Shown here piece after piece: positions 1 through 7,858 of a stretch of 64,000 bases of DNA. The notes beneath the pieces are model-generated. The model was not told the DNA's origin, made no database searches, and saw only the letters and a list, made by a program, of their open reading frames with translations. The stretch covers positions 94,649 through 158,648 of the forward strand of contig JAHBVH010000007.1 of NCBI GenBank assembly GCA_019637645.1, read 5' to 3'. Each line of letters starts with the position of its first letter. The stretch's first letter is position 1. The DNA is from Caldilineaceae bacterium. GTDB taxonomy: Bacteria; Chloroflexota; Anaerolineae; Caldilineales; Caldilineaceae. Both the position numbers and the translations under genes were made by a program.

Positions 1-841
1 TGTCGAGATCGCTGGAATTAACAAGCCCATCCCCATCGGTATCGAGGGTGCAGCTTGCTATGGTGTAGAACTGAATGTCATCCAGAAAATTACCCGTAGT
101 ATTATCCCCATTGCCAGTGGCTACCGCTTGATAGAAAAAGCGGGTCTTGGTTTGATCGGCTGGCACCACATAGGTGCCCGAGTAGACCGCCCAAGCGCTC
201 TTGTCTGTTTGAAAGGTCCCGAGGGTTGTGTGGGGGCCTTGCGGGGGGCCAACGCGCAAGGCAATGGTGTCAACGCCAGTGCGCCCGCGGTGAGCAAAGG
301 ACCAGTGCATGGTGCTGCCCGGCGTTGTGGTAATGTCTTGGTATAAGGATGCTGTTTGATTGGCATTAATTTCAGCAAATTGCACGCCGCGATAGGCGGG
401 TACGCCATTAAAGTTTGTTTGCCAGATCTCAATTTCCGAGTCAGTCGCGGTGGTGGACCAACCCGCGACTAAGGCCATTTTGTAGGCCACCGCGGCCACC
501 GGGAGTGAGCCCCAGCGTTTACTGGTCAGGGAATAAGTTCTATCGATATCTGGCTCCTCAAACGAGCCATTGACCACAGCCACAGGCACTTGGCCGATAT
601 AGCCCAAACACTCGACGCCATTGGGAATGCCATCTTGGTCGTCGTCGGCCACGGTGGTTGTGTCCACGGTGGTTGTGTCCACGGTGGTTGTGTCCACGGT
701 GGTTATATCCACGGTGGTTGTCATTAGGTTGGCGCTGTTGGCTTGTACAGCAGCGGTGGCGGCGGTCAAGAGGATGCCCAGGAGGAAGCAAATCGGCAGA
801 AATACCCATATTTTGTTTGTGATTGTAGGGCAGCGAACCAT
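1..841 (-). CDS. Secreted surface protein with Ca-binding-type repeats (5' part; runs off the window)
   Basis: Reading leftward from an ATG at 841, the frame stays open for 280 codons to the window edge, so the C-terminus is missing. Residues 1-36 form a signal peptide (short basic start, then a stretch with FLLGILLTAATAAVQA). A low-complexity VDTTT tandem repeat follows at about residues 40-64. Next comes an acidic DDDQDGIPNGVECL segment resembling thrombospondin type-3/EF-like calcium repeats. Residues about 80-260 form a beta-rich lectin-like region beginning NGSFEEP, and an LDTDGDGLVNSSDLD calcium-type repeat lies at the edge. Similar NGSFEEP regions occur in large secreted adhesins of environmental bacteria; that link is recalled family knowledge. 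Purine-rich AAGGAT lies just before the ATG. The gene is divergent from the GT-C trio. A role in surface adhesion is inference. Confidence 0.75.
   Translation of the reverse strand, partial: MVRCPTITNKIWVFLPICFLLGILLTAATAAVQANSANLMTTTVDITTVDTTTVDTTTVDTTTVADDDQDGIPNGVECLGYIGQVPVAVVNGSFEEPDIDRTYSLTSKRWGSLPVAAVAYKMALVAGWSTTATDSEIEIWQTNFNGVPAYRGVQFAEINANQTASLYQDITTTPGSTMHWSFAHRGRTGVDTIALRVGPPQGPHTTLGTFQTDKSAWAVYSGTYVVPADQTKTRFFYQAVATGNGDNTTGNFLDDIQFYTIASCTLDTDGDGLVNSSDLD
649..723 (-). repeat. 15-bp in-frame tandem repeat (VDTTT units)
   Basis: About five copies of a 15-bp unit (CCACGGTGGTTGTGT on the plus strand) lie inside the partial secreted-protein gene. They encode successive VDTTT pentapeptides just after the signal peptide. 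The unit is a multiple of three, so changes in copy number keep the reading frame. One copy carries a variant (VDITT). Confidence 0.85.
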
Positions 842-1352
842 AAAATCCTTTTCAATAAAGTTAGAAGTTACGCACTTGGGCCAAACCTGACAGGTTTGGT
901 CGTACCAACCAACTGCGTAAGTTCTAAAAATAAAAAGAGCTACATAATACACTGTTGCTTACATGTTTTGTCTGCGTTGTTCGGTAGCCCTGTGCCTGAT
1001 GAAGGGTAAGCAATGAAAGCGGTAGAGCTCACGAGTGCGCTTTCGCGCCGCTTGACCGAGCCGGCGCTGATTTCAATCCGCGCTGCTTTACCGAATTTCA
1101 TGGTAATCTTCATGAGGCCAGGGCGGTCTAACTTTCCCATAGCATAGCAGTAAATGCCATGCGAAACATTTGACAAATGTCTAAATAAATAAAGTATTTT
1201 GGGAATTTGTAGGTGTGACTAGGCCGGGCAATTCGTCGCATCGCGGGCTAGCCAGCTAGCTGTTCTACGGTTCCAGCCATGAGCTTTGTCAAAGTGCCTG
1301 ATTCGTTATATGATATTTCTTAAATTTCTGTTCGTTCTCTGTAGACCAAGCT
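842..1352. other. Divergent intergenic region
   Basis: This gap of about 510 bp separates the leftward secreted-protein gene from the rightward GT-C trio, so it should contain both promoters. It holds one compact palindromic repeat (861-925). I see no convincing coding sequence. A 78-codon frame on the minus strand (940-1176) has no recognisable motif or ribosome site. No promoter was assigned with confidence. Confidence 0.5.
861..925. repeat. Interspersed palindromic element, compact copy
   Basis: The two ends form an imperfect 19-bp inverted repeat: TTAGAAGTTACGCACTTGG at 861-879 against the complement of 907-925, with two mismatches. The centre holds the perfect palindrome CCAAACCTGACAGGTTTGG (881-899). 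The same ends (TTACGCAGTT and AAGTGCGTAA) and the same AACCTGACAGGTT core recur at other sites in the window. It looks like a MITE/REP-type non-coding repeat. Confidence 0.75.
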
Positions 1353-4300
1353 ATGTCATCAACGTGCGCTTTGCCCGATCGTTCGAAAGACGAAGACAAC
1401 CCTTCGGCCGCGCGCACGTGGCTGTCGCCCCCGCCTTGGCGGATCGATCTGCGGCTCCTCATCGCCGTGCTGGGCGCTTTGCTCTATCATGGTGTTTTGA
1501 GTGTCTACGGCACCTATCGCAACACCTACGATGCCTATGTGCATATCTTCTTCGCCGATCATTGGACGCGCGGCTGGTTTGATCACTGGGATCCACGCTG
1601 GTACACCGGCTTCACGCTGACGAGCTATCCGCCGCTCTCACAGCAGTCGGTGGCCGCGCTCTCCTTTCTCACCGGCGACCTGCGGCTGGCCTTTGCCATT
1701 GTGCAAGCCAGCGCCATGGTCGTCATGACCATTGGCATGTATCGCTTTGCGCAACTTTGGGTGAGCCGCGAAGCCGCGGGCTGGGCTGCCATCTGGTTGG
1801 TTCTTTCTTCGGCTATGGCCGAAACCATCCATGTCTTTGGGCAACTGCCCACCACCTATTCGCTGGCGCTGTTGCTCAATGCGCTGCCCTATACCTATGC
1901 CTGGATCATCCGGGGTCGCTCCGCGGATCTGATCAAGTGCTGGGCGTTGGTCGCGGCGACGACAGGGGCGCACCATGTCACCACCCTCTTTGGCTCGGTC
2001 TTTATCACCGCCCCAGTGCTTCTCTTAGCCCTATTTGAGCGGCTCAACACTGCCCAGCCCGACGAACCGGTGCGTCCACCGCGCTTTATCACGCGCACCA
2101 TCTGGCGCGCGGTCAGCATGCTGCACCTCCGCCGCGTGTTGGGGCCGGTGTTGCGTACGGGGCTCTTTGGCGTGGGGACGATTGGCTTGCTTCTGCTGGT
2201 TGTCTTCCCCTATTGGGCGTGGAGCCGGTCTGATCCTATCAGCCAGGTGCCGATTCCCCATGCCAGCCGCGATAATTTTTTGGTCAACCTCAATGCTGGC
2301 TTGGTCTTCTGGTTGATTCCCTATGGCATGTTGCTCTTTGCCATGCCCTATATTTTCTACAAAGGCTTTACCACCAAAGCTTGGCCGCTCACCAGCTCGA
2401 TCGCGCTGCTGGCCTTTCTCGGCACTGGTGGTACGACCCCCTTTCCCAAACTATTGTTGGGCGGGGCCTTTGATATTTTGACCTTAGATCGCTTTACGCT
2501 CTGGGCTTCGATCCTCATGTTGCCGCTCGCCGGTGAATATATGGTGAGCTTATTGCATGGCAACCTGGCGCGCTGGTTGCTCACCCAGTTTGGGCTGCTG
2601 GTGCAACGGGGTCTGATCGTCTTTACCGTGGTGGGTCTTGTCCTCTGCTCGATCTTTGTCGTCAACCTCACCCAATTTCGGCGCTTTCAACCCGCGCCCA
2701 TTGACATGCAGCCGATTGTGACCTTTCTCGCCAAGGATGATCACTGGCGTTGGCGCTATCTGACCCTGGGCTTTGGCGATCAGATGGCCTGGCTCTCGGC
2801 CCAGACAACCGCGCCCCAGATCGACGGGAACTACCACTCGGCGCGGCGGCTGCCCGAAATGACGACAACCCCTGTAGAGCGGCTAGAGGGGGCCAAATTT
2901 AGTGGCGTGCCGGGCTTGGGCTCGTTGCAACAATTCCTCAACGTGCCTGATAAGTACAACCTCAAGTATGTCTTCTCGAACGATCAATTCTATGATCCGC
3001 TCCTCTTTTTCTATGGTTGGCATAAGATTCAGCTATTGGAGAATGGCATTGCCGTTTGGGAACGCGCCGACATCCCGATCCTGCCCGAAGCGCTGCCCCG
3101 CAAAGAGATCCCCCGCTATCAGCGCCTCATGTTTGGCATCTTGCCGCCTGGCGCACTGCTCTTCGCTATGCTGGCCGTGAGCGCACCCTATTGGCAGATC
3201 CCCTTGTTGTTCCTCGGCGAGGCGTTAGGTCTACGCGCCCAGGCGGGCCATCGCTATGACCGGCTGGCGCGACCGTGGCGCAGGCTCTGGCAGTTGCTCG
3301 ATCGGTGGCTATGGGCCGCGTCGGCCCTGCCCAGTCCACTGCGCTATCGGCCTCCTCGTTGGCAACTGCTGATCCATCTCTGGCGGCGGCGCGTCCGCCG
3401 TTGGTCAAAACCGCCTTCGCCTTCGGCACGCCGCGTGCGGACTGCTGTGCTGCTGTTGGGCATCACGCTGCTGCTGACGTTCGGTGGCCTGCGTATTGCC
3501 AGTGATTGGCGCGATCCGCTGACCTTGGTGACGAGCTATTATGACAACTTGGATTTTCAACGCTTTGCGGCGGCCTATGAACAGCTCAACCCGGCCACGC
3601 GACCGACTTTGGCCCAATATATGCTCAACCTCTCGGTTCAAGGGGGATTGGTGGCCTCGTATAGCAAGCTAGATAACCTGACGACCACCATCTTGCAGGC
3701 CGATGCCGAACAGATGCAGGTCCAAGTGGCAGCGCGCTATCTTACGGCGCTTTCGTACTATACCAATACCCAAACGCTGCACTTAACCAATCACCCCGAA
3801 GAGGGCTGGCGCATTGAACCAACGGCGAGTGATCTGCGCGTGCCGCCCGGACAATTTCTGCGGCAACCAACACTGGATTGGCTCACCATTGGCGGGCGTC
3901 CTCCGGCTCCTCAGATCGTTGACTTTAAGGAGATCTTGGATCGACCGGCTTTGCAGATCCTGTCGGCGCGCCTAGTGCAGCGCGCCCAAGGGGGTTATAG
4001 CGTGGTGGGTGAACTTTTCAATACCGACACTGACCCCGCCGATGCCACGGTGACGGGCTATATCTATGATGATCAGGGAACCTTATTGACCTGGTATAAT
4101 GCGGGCGCGGCGATGATGCACAAGCTTTTCCCGCTGGAAATTACCCCGTTTCGTATCGATTTCGAAGGAGTCGCTGGGCTGGCGCTCCAAGGAACGCAGC
4201 CTCCCTTGGCCTTCACGCCCAATGCCGCGTGGGACTATGAACCTCCTGTTGGCACGCAGTTGGGTGGCTTTTCGGTGCTGGCAAAAGCCGTGGTGGCCCA

Positions 4301-4697
4301 GCAGGATCTCGCCCGCGCCGTAGGGGCCCAGGATCTACACGTTGAAAAAACGGCAACAGGCTATCTGCTCAGCGGCGCTTTGATCAACGCCGGTCTGCAA
4401 GAGGCCGTCATTCCCCATCTCTTGGTGACTTTCTATGATGCTGCCGGCGATGTGCAATGGGTGGATCACTTTTTTCTGCCCCAATCCTTACGTGCCCAAC
4501 GTACCATGCCTTTTGCGCTGCCCCTAACCCCGCGCCAAGCTGTGACGACCGTCGCCATACCTGGCTCCCTCTATGCCGACGCGGTGACGCCCATCCCGGA
4601 TTGGCCGCTGCCCCGTGCCGATTGGCTAGCGTTGCCGTCGGCTGCTGGCTATGCCTACTTGCGAGTCAGCGTCCATTACTTTGCAGGGGGATCATAG
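1353..4697 (+). CDS. Large GT-C-like integral membrane protein (PTPS-related membrane family)
   Basis: 1114 residues. Residues about 30-450 are strongly hydrophobic with many predicted membrane spans. Near the N-terminus, DAYVHIFFADHW followed by WDPRWYTGF resembles the acidic-plus-His first-loop motif of GT-C glycosyltransferases and of the membrane family named 6-pyruvoyl-tetrahydropterin synthase-related. More spans lie near residues 590-625 and 695-715. The rest looks extracytoplasmic: an NTF2-like segment (about 724-850) and two FxLYD-like beta domains (about 868-960 and 988-1060). It is first in a trio; the next gene starts on the base after its stop. Likely role: transfer of a sugar from a polyprenyl carrier to a surface glycan or protein (inference). 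The start at 1353 has no strong ribosome site and is uncertain. Confidence 0.7.
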   Translation: MSSTCALPDRSKDEDNPSAARTWLSPPPWRIDLRLLIAVLGALLYHGVLSVYGTYRNTYDAYVHIFFADHWTRGWFDHWDPRWYTGFTLTSYPPLSQQSVAALSFLTGDLRLAFAIVQASAMVVMTIGMYRFAQLWVSREAAGWAAIWLVLSSAMAETIHVFGQLPTTYSLALLLNALPYTYAWIIRGRSADLIKCWALVAATTGAHHVTTLFGSVFITAPVLLLALFERLNTAQPDEPVRPPRFITRTIWRAVSMLHLRRVLGPVLRTGLFGVGTIGLLLLVVFPYWAWSRSDPISQVPIPHASRDNFLVNLNAGLVFWLIPYGMLLFAMPYIFYKGFTTKAWPLTSSIALLAFLGTGGTTPFPKLLLGGAFDILTLDRFTLWASILMLPLAGEYMVSLLHGNLARWLLTQFGLLVQRGLIVFTVVGLVLCSIFVVNLTQFRRFQPAPIDMQPIVTFLAKDDHWRWRYLTLGFGDQMAWLSAQTTAPQIDGNYHSARRLPEMTTTPVERLEGAKFSGVPGLGSLQQFLNVPDKYNLKYVFSNDQFYDPLLFFYGWHKIQLLENGIAVWERADIPILPEALPRKEIPRYQRLMFGILPPGALLFAMLAVSAPYWQIPLLFLGEALGLRAQAGHRYDRLARPWRRLWQLLDRWLWAASALPSPLRYRPPRWQLLIHLWRRRVRRWSKPPSPSARRVRTAVLLLGITLLLTFGGLRIASDWRDPLTLVTSYYDNLDFQRFAAAYEQLNPATRPTLAQYMLNLSVQGGLVASYSKLDNLTTTILQADAEQMQVQVAARYLTALSYYTNTQTLHLTNHPEEGWRIEPTASDLRVPPGQFLRQPTLDWLTIGGRPPAPQIVDFKEILDRPALQILSARLVQRAQGGYSVVGELFNTDTDPADATVTGYIYDDQGTLLTWYNAGAAMMHKLFPLEITPFRIDFEGVAGLALQGTQPPLAFTPNAAWDYEPPVGTQLGGFSVLAKAVVAQQDLARAVGAQDLHVEKTATGYLLSGALINAGLQEAVIPHLLVTFYDAAGDVQWVDHFFLPQSLRAQRTMPFALPLTPRQAVTTVAIPGSLYADAVTPIPDWPLPRADWLALPSAAGYAYLRVSVHYFAGGS

Positions 4698-6041
4698 GTG
4701 TATCTACCGCATTGCTGGCGCATGGTCTGCTGGGCGCTAAAGCGATCCGACCGTGGCGCGCCCGATCCGGCTTTGGCAGGGCTGCTACTGCTTCTTGTGC
4801 TGTTAACAGCCTGCTCATTGACCGCGTCCACCACGGTTGCCCCGCCTTCCGTATCTGTGACTGCGCTCCAGATTGAGGCCCCTGTATGGGCACCTGCTGG
4901 GACCGCCCTGACGGTAACGGTCCGCGTGACGCCTGTGCGCGCTACGCATGCGATTGTGCTGACTGCACAGGGAAGCTTTGGGCTGATGCCCCAACAACAA
5001 AGCCCGGTTGATGGCGTCGCCATTTTCGCCTTGGACCCCTTGCAGACCCGCTTTGCCGGTGTTGCCCAGCTACGGGCCACGGCGGGGCTGGTCACCACCA
5101 CCGCGGCAGTTGAACTACGCCCCGGGCCAGCCGTTGATCCTGTCTTGCCCCTGATCACGACCCATTCGATTGTGACGGGTGGGGAGGAGTGGACAATGAT
5201 CGTGACCACCCCGCGCGATGTACTGGACAACCCAGTGGTGGACAAGACGCCGGTCACGGTGCAGATCCAGCACCCCACTGCCCCGGGCCAAGCGCCAACT
5301 GCTGAGATTGAACGCCAGGAACTCTATACCCAGAATCTACTGGCTTGGTCGCGCATCTATAGCCGCGCCCGCGCCGGGCTCATGCGCATTGCCGTCACCG
5401 CAGACTTTGCCCATAGCCCCGAACGGGTGGTGCGCGCAACTCCGGGGCTGCCCTTGCCCTTCCGGCTGACTGCCGATAGGCTAAGTACCCCGGCGGATGG
5501 TCGCCAATTGGTGCAGATTGAGAGTGAGCTGATTACGGATCGGTTTGGCAATGGGTTGCTCGACGGCACCCTGGTGACGCTCGTGGCGACCTCACCCGGA
5601 CAGGGACAACGGTCACTGCCCACTACGCTCATGGCTGGGAAAATTGCCACCACCATCCAAGTGCCTAGTCAGCCAGGCACAATGGTAATCCAGGCTTGGC
5701 TTGTCAACGTCGCCAGCGAACCGCTATCGCTCGAATTTACCCCCGGCCCGGCGGTCCAGCCGATCTTGGTTACCACGCGGCTTGAGGTGGATGGGATGCG
5801 CTTGGTGGCGGGGCCACTCCTGGGCGAACTCGGCCAATTTATTCCCGATGGAACTGTGGTGACTTTTACCATTACCGCGCCGCTGGGGGCTGTCGAGACC
5901 ATCACCGCCGTGGCCGATTATGGCTATGCTCAGACGCTGGTGCGCCAGTCAACTTTGCGGCCTGGTCGTTACCGCGTGGCGGTGGCCGCGGGGACGGGGC
6001 AAGGACACGCAACCTTTGCACTGCCCGCGGCCGCGGAGTAA
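4698..6041 (+). CDS. Ig-like-domain lipoprotein
   Basis: 447 residues from a GTG directly abutting the previous stop. An in-frame ATG at 4722 is an alternative start. The N-terminus carries a hydrophobic stretch ending in the lipobox LLTAC, so it should be exported and lipid-anchored. The remainder is Thr/Val/Pro-rich beta sequence arranged as three or four bacterial Ig-like (invasin/Big_1-like) modules; the phrase PGPAV recurs at module borders and GTLVTLVATSP and GTVVTFTITAP are typical strands. No catalytic motif is visible. Tight coupling to the flanking GT-C-like and hydrolase genes suggests one extracytoplasmic assembly (inference). Confidence 0.7.
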   Translation: MYLPHCWRMVCWALKRSDRGAPDPALAGLLLLLVLLTACSLTASTTVAPPSVSVTALQIEAPVWAPAGTALTVTVRVTPVRATHAIVLTAQGSFGLMPQQQSPVDGVAIFALDPLQTRFAGVAQLRATAGLVTTTAAVELRPGPAVDPVLPLITTHSIVTGGEEWTMIVTTPRDVLDNPVVDKTPVTVQIQHPTAPGQAPTAEIERQELYTQNLLAWSRIYSRARAGLMRIAVTADFAHSPERVVRATPGLPLPFRLTADRLSTPADGRQLVQIESELITDRFGNGLLDGTLVTLVATSPGQGQRSLPTTLMAGKIATTIQVPSQPGTMVIQAWLVNVASEPLSLEFTPGPAVQPILVTTRLEVDGMRLVAGPLLGELGQFIPDGTVVTFTITAPLGAVETITAVADYGYAQTLVRQSTLRPGRYRVAVAAGTGQGHATFALPAAAE

Positions 6042-6050
6042 TACAGTGGA

Positions 6051-7769
6051 ATGATGGCAAAGTCGCGACAACGCCTTGCGCTTGAACTGCTGCTGCTGGG
6101 GCTCTTCCTCTCACTCTTCCTGATCGCCGTGCTTGGGGTAGGCCGCCTCCTCGCCTACTTTGGCCGTGGTGCAAACCCAGCTACGATTCTGCAACTGATT
6201 CCAACGGCCCCGGTCGATCTACAAGAGCGGGTGATCTGGTTGCCCGATGCTCCCTCCGCGGCGACGGGGCGTCTCCTGGAGCCACACGTGCGTGAGCAGA
6301 TCGCCGGGGCCTATCTCTATGGCTGGGCGCAGTGGGGCATTGCCTATGAACTCCAGCAGCCCTATGGTCTCACAACCTATTTTGCCCCCCCCGCGCTCAA
6401 TGCTGTCGCGGCCGCGGTGACTTCTACCGTGGCGGCTGGTTGGCAGGTGCGCCAGAGCAATTTGCAACATACGCTGGCGTTGGCCTTCTATAGTGCCGAT
6501 GGCTCCATCGTGGCCTTTACGGATCACAATGCCCATTTGGTGCAGCAACTATTGCGGCAAGATGGCACCTTTGTCGATGTGCAGGAAAGCACCCATGTCT
6601 ATGATGTGGTCATGCGGCTCGAGGATGGCGCTTGGCGCATTCGCGACTTGGTGCGGCGGGGCGATGGCCCGCCGCTCGCCGCGGCTGCACCGCGCACCCC
6701 CTCGGCAGATTTTGTCCAGGTGCAAGCGGGGCAGCTCACCTTGGCGGGCGAGCCCTTTGTCGTGGCGGGGATCAACTACTATCCCCAAGCCTCACCGTGG
6801 ACCAAGTTCTGGCCCAATTACAAAACAACCACCACGCTGGCCGATCTCGCCCTGATCCGCCAACTTGGCTTGAATACGATCCGTATTTTTATCTCCTATG
6901 CTGACTTTGGCGCAGACGACATCCAAGGGACCGAGATCGCCAAGCTAACCCACTTTCTCGATCAGGCCCATGCGCAAGGTTTGAAGGTGATTGTAACCCT
7001 CTTTGACCATCACACCGATCATCATGTGCGCACATGGGCTGGTGATGATCGCCACCTGGCTGGGCTGATCCCGGCCTTTGCCGACCATCCCGCCATCCTA
7101 GCGTGGGACATCAAGAATGAACCCAATCGGGACTACGGGGCGAATACGCAAGCCTTAGTCGATGCGTGGCTGCGACACATTGCGCGCACAGTACGCCGCT
7201 ATGATCCCAATCATCTCATTACCATTGGTTGGTCACAGCCAGAGGCCGCGACGGCTTTGCTCGATGTGGTCGATTTTGTCTCCTTTCACTATTTTGAGGA
7301 GCTAGCCGACTATACGCCGCGATTGGAACAGCTCATGGCGGCAGCCGGTGACAAGCCCGTACTCTTGCAAGAATTTGTCATGTCAACCTGGAATTCCTTC
7401 TGGCCCCACGGCCACACCGAAGCAGAACAGGCCCACTACTATGCGGCTCTCCTGCGGCAGCATCGCGCCCACCCAACGGCTGGTTACATGGTTTGGACGC
7501 TCCACGACTTTGATGAAGTCCCGCTGGCCGAGTTCAATACGCCTTGGCAGCGGGCAACCCAAGCCAATATGGGCTTATTCCGCCGTGATGGCACGCTGAA
7601 ACCGGCGGCCAGCATCATCACCCCCGGCGCGAACTTGGATCTTCCTCCCCTACCCCAATGGTACCGCTGGACCAAGCCCTTCTGGCTGCTGATCTTTACG
7701 CTCAGCGGCATCAGTCTGCTGGCAAGTGGCGTAGCCTTCTGGTGGTGGCGCCGACGGCAACGGCCCTGA
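6051..7769 (+). CDS. Membrane-anchored GH5-like glycoside hydrolase
   Basis: 572 residues. An N-terminal membrane segment (about 5-35) is followed by an NTF2-like domain (about 70-205), then a TIM-barrel hydrolase domain (about 222-530). The barrel starts LAGEPFVVAGINYYP and carries the clan GH-A signatures: DIKNEPNRD with probable acid/base Glu357 after beta-4, and LLQEFVMST with probable nucleophile Glu441 at beta-7. A C-terminal hydrophobic helix followed by WWWRRRQRP anchors the other end. The domain order matches GH5-type cellulase/mannanase-like enzymes; the substrate is unknown. It lies 9 bp after the Ig-like lipoprotein and completes the trio. Likely trims or remodels the glycan made by the upstream membrane protein (inference). 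Confidence 0.78.
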   Translation: MMAKSRQRLALELLLLGLFLSLFLIAVLGVGRLLAYFGRGANPATILQLIPTAPVDLQERVIWLPDAPSAATGRLLEPHVREQIAGAYLYGWAQWGIAYELQQPYGLTTYFAPPALNAVAAAVTSTVAAGWQVRQSNLQHTLALAFYSADGSIVAFTDHNAHLVQQLLRQDGTFVDVQESTHVYDVVMRLEDGAWRIRDLVRRGDGPPLAAAAPRTPSADFVQVQAGQLTLAGEPFVVAGINYYPQASPWTKFWPNYKTTTTLADLALIRQLGLNTIRIFISYADFGADDIQGTEIAKLTHFLDQAHAQGLKVIVTLFDHHTDHHVRTWAGDDRHLAGLIPAFADHPAILAWDIKNEPNRDYGANTQALVDAWLRHIARTVRRYDPNHLITIGWSQPEAATALLDVVDFVSFHYFEELADYTPRLEQLMAAAGDKPVLLQEFVMSTWNSFWPHGHTEAEQAHYYAALLRQHRAHPTAGYMVWTLHDFDEVPLAEFNTPWQRATQANMGLFRRDGTLKPAASIITPGANLDLPPLPQWYRWTKPFWLLIFTLSGISLLASGVAFWWWRRRQRP

Positions 7770-7819
7770 AAGGAAGCGCGCTGATGAACTAGCCTGGCGA
7801 TTTATCGCTGGGCAGTCTG

Positions 7820-7858
7820 TTGTGGAATTTCTCCGCTCATCCGCTATAATAGCAGCCT
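7820..7858 (+). promoter_or_regulatory. Candidate leaderless promoter of the activator gene
   Basis: A perfect TATAAT (7845-7850) ends only eight bases before the ATG at 7859. A start site at the usual distance would fall on or next to the ATG, giving a leaderless transcript; no Shine-Dalgarno sequence is present. The only -35 candidate, TTGTGG at 7820-7825, is poor and spaced 19 bp. Confidence 0.4.

Noticed and set aside
558..809. Minus-strand frame rich in NHRG repeats
   Set aside because: It is another frame of the VDTTT-encoding 15-bp repeat in the real partial gene.
940..1176. 78-codon minus-strand frame in the first intergenic gap
   Set aside because: No recognisable motif and no ribosome site; left as unsupported.
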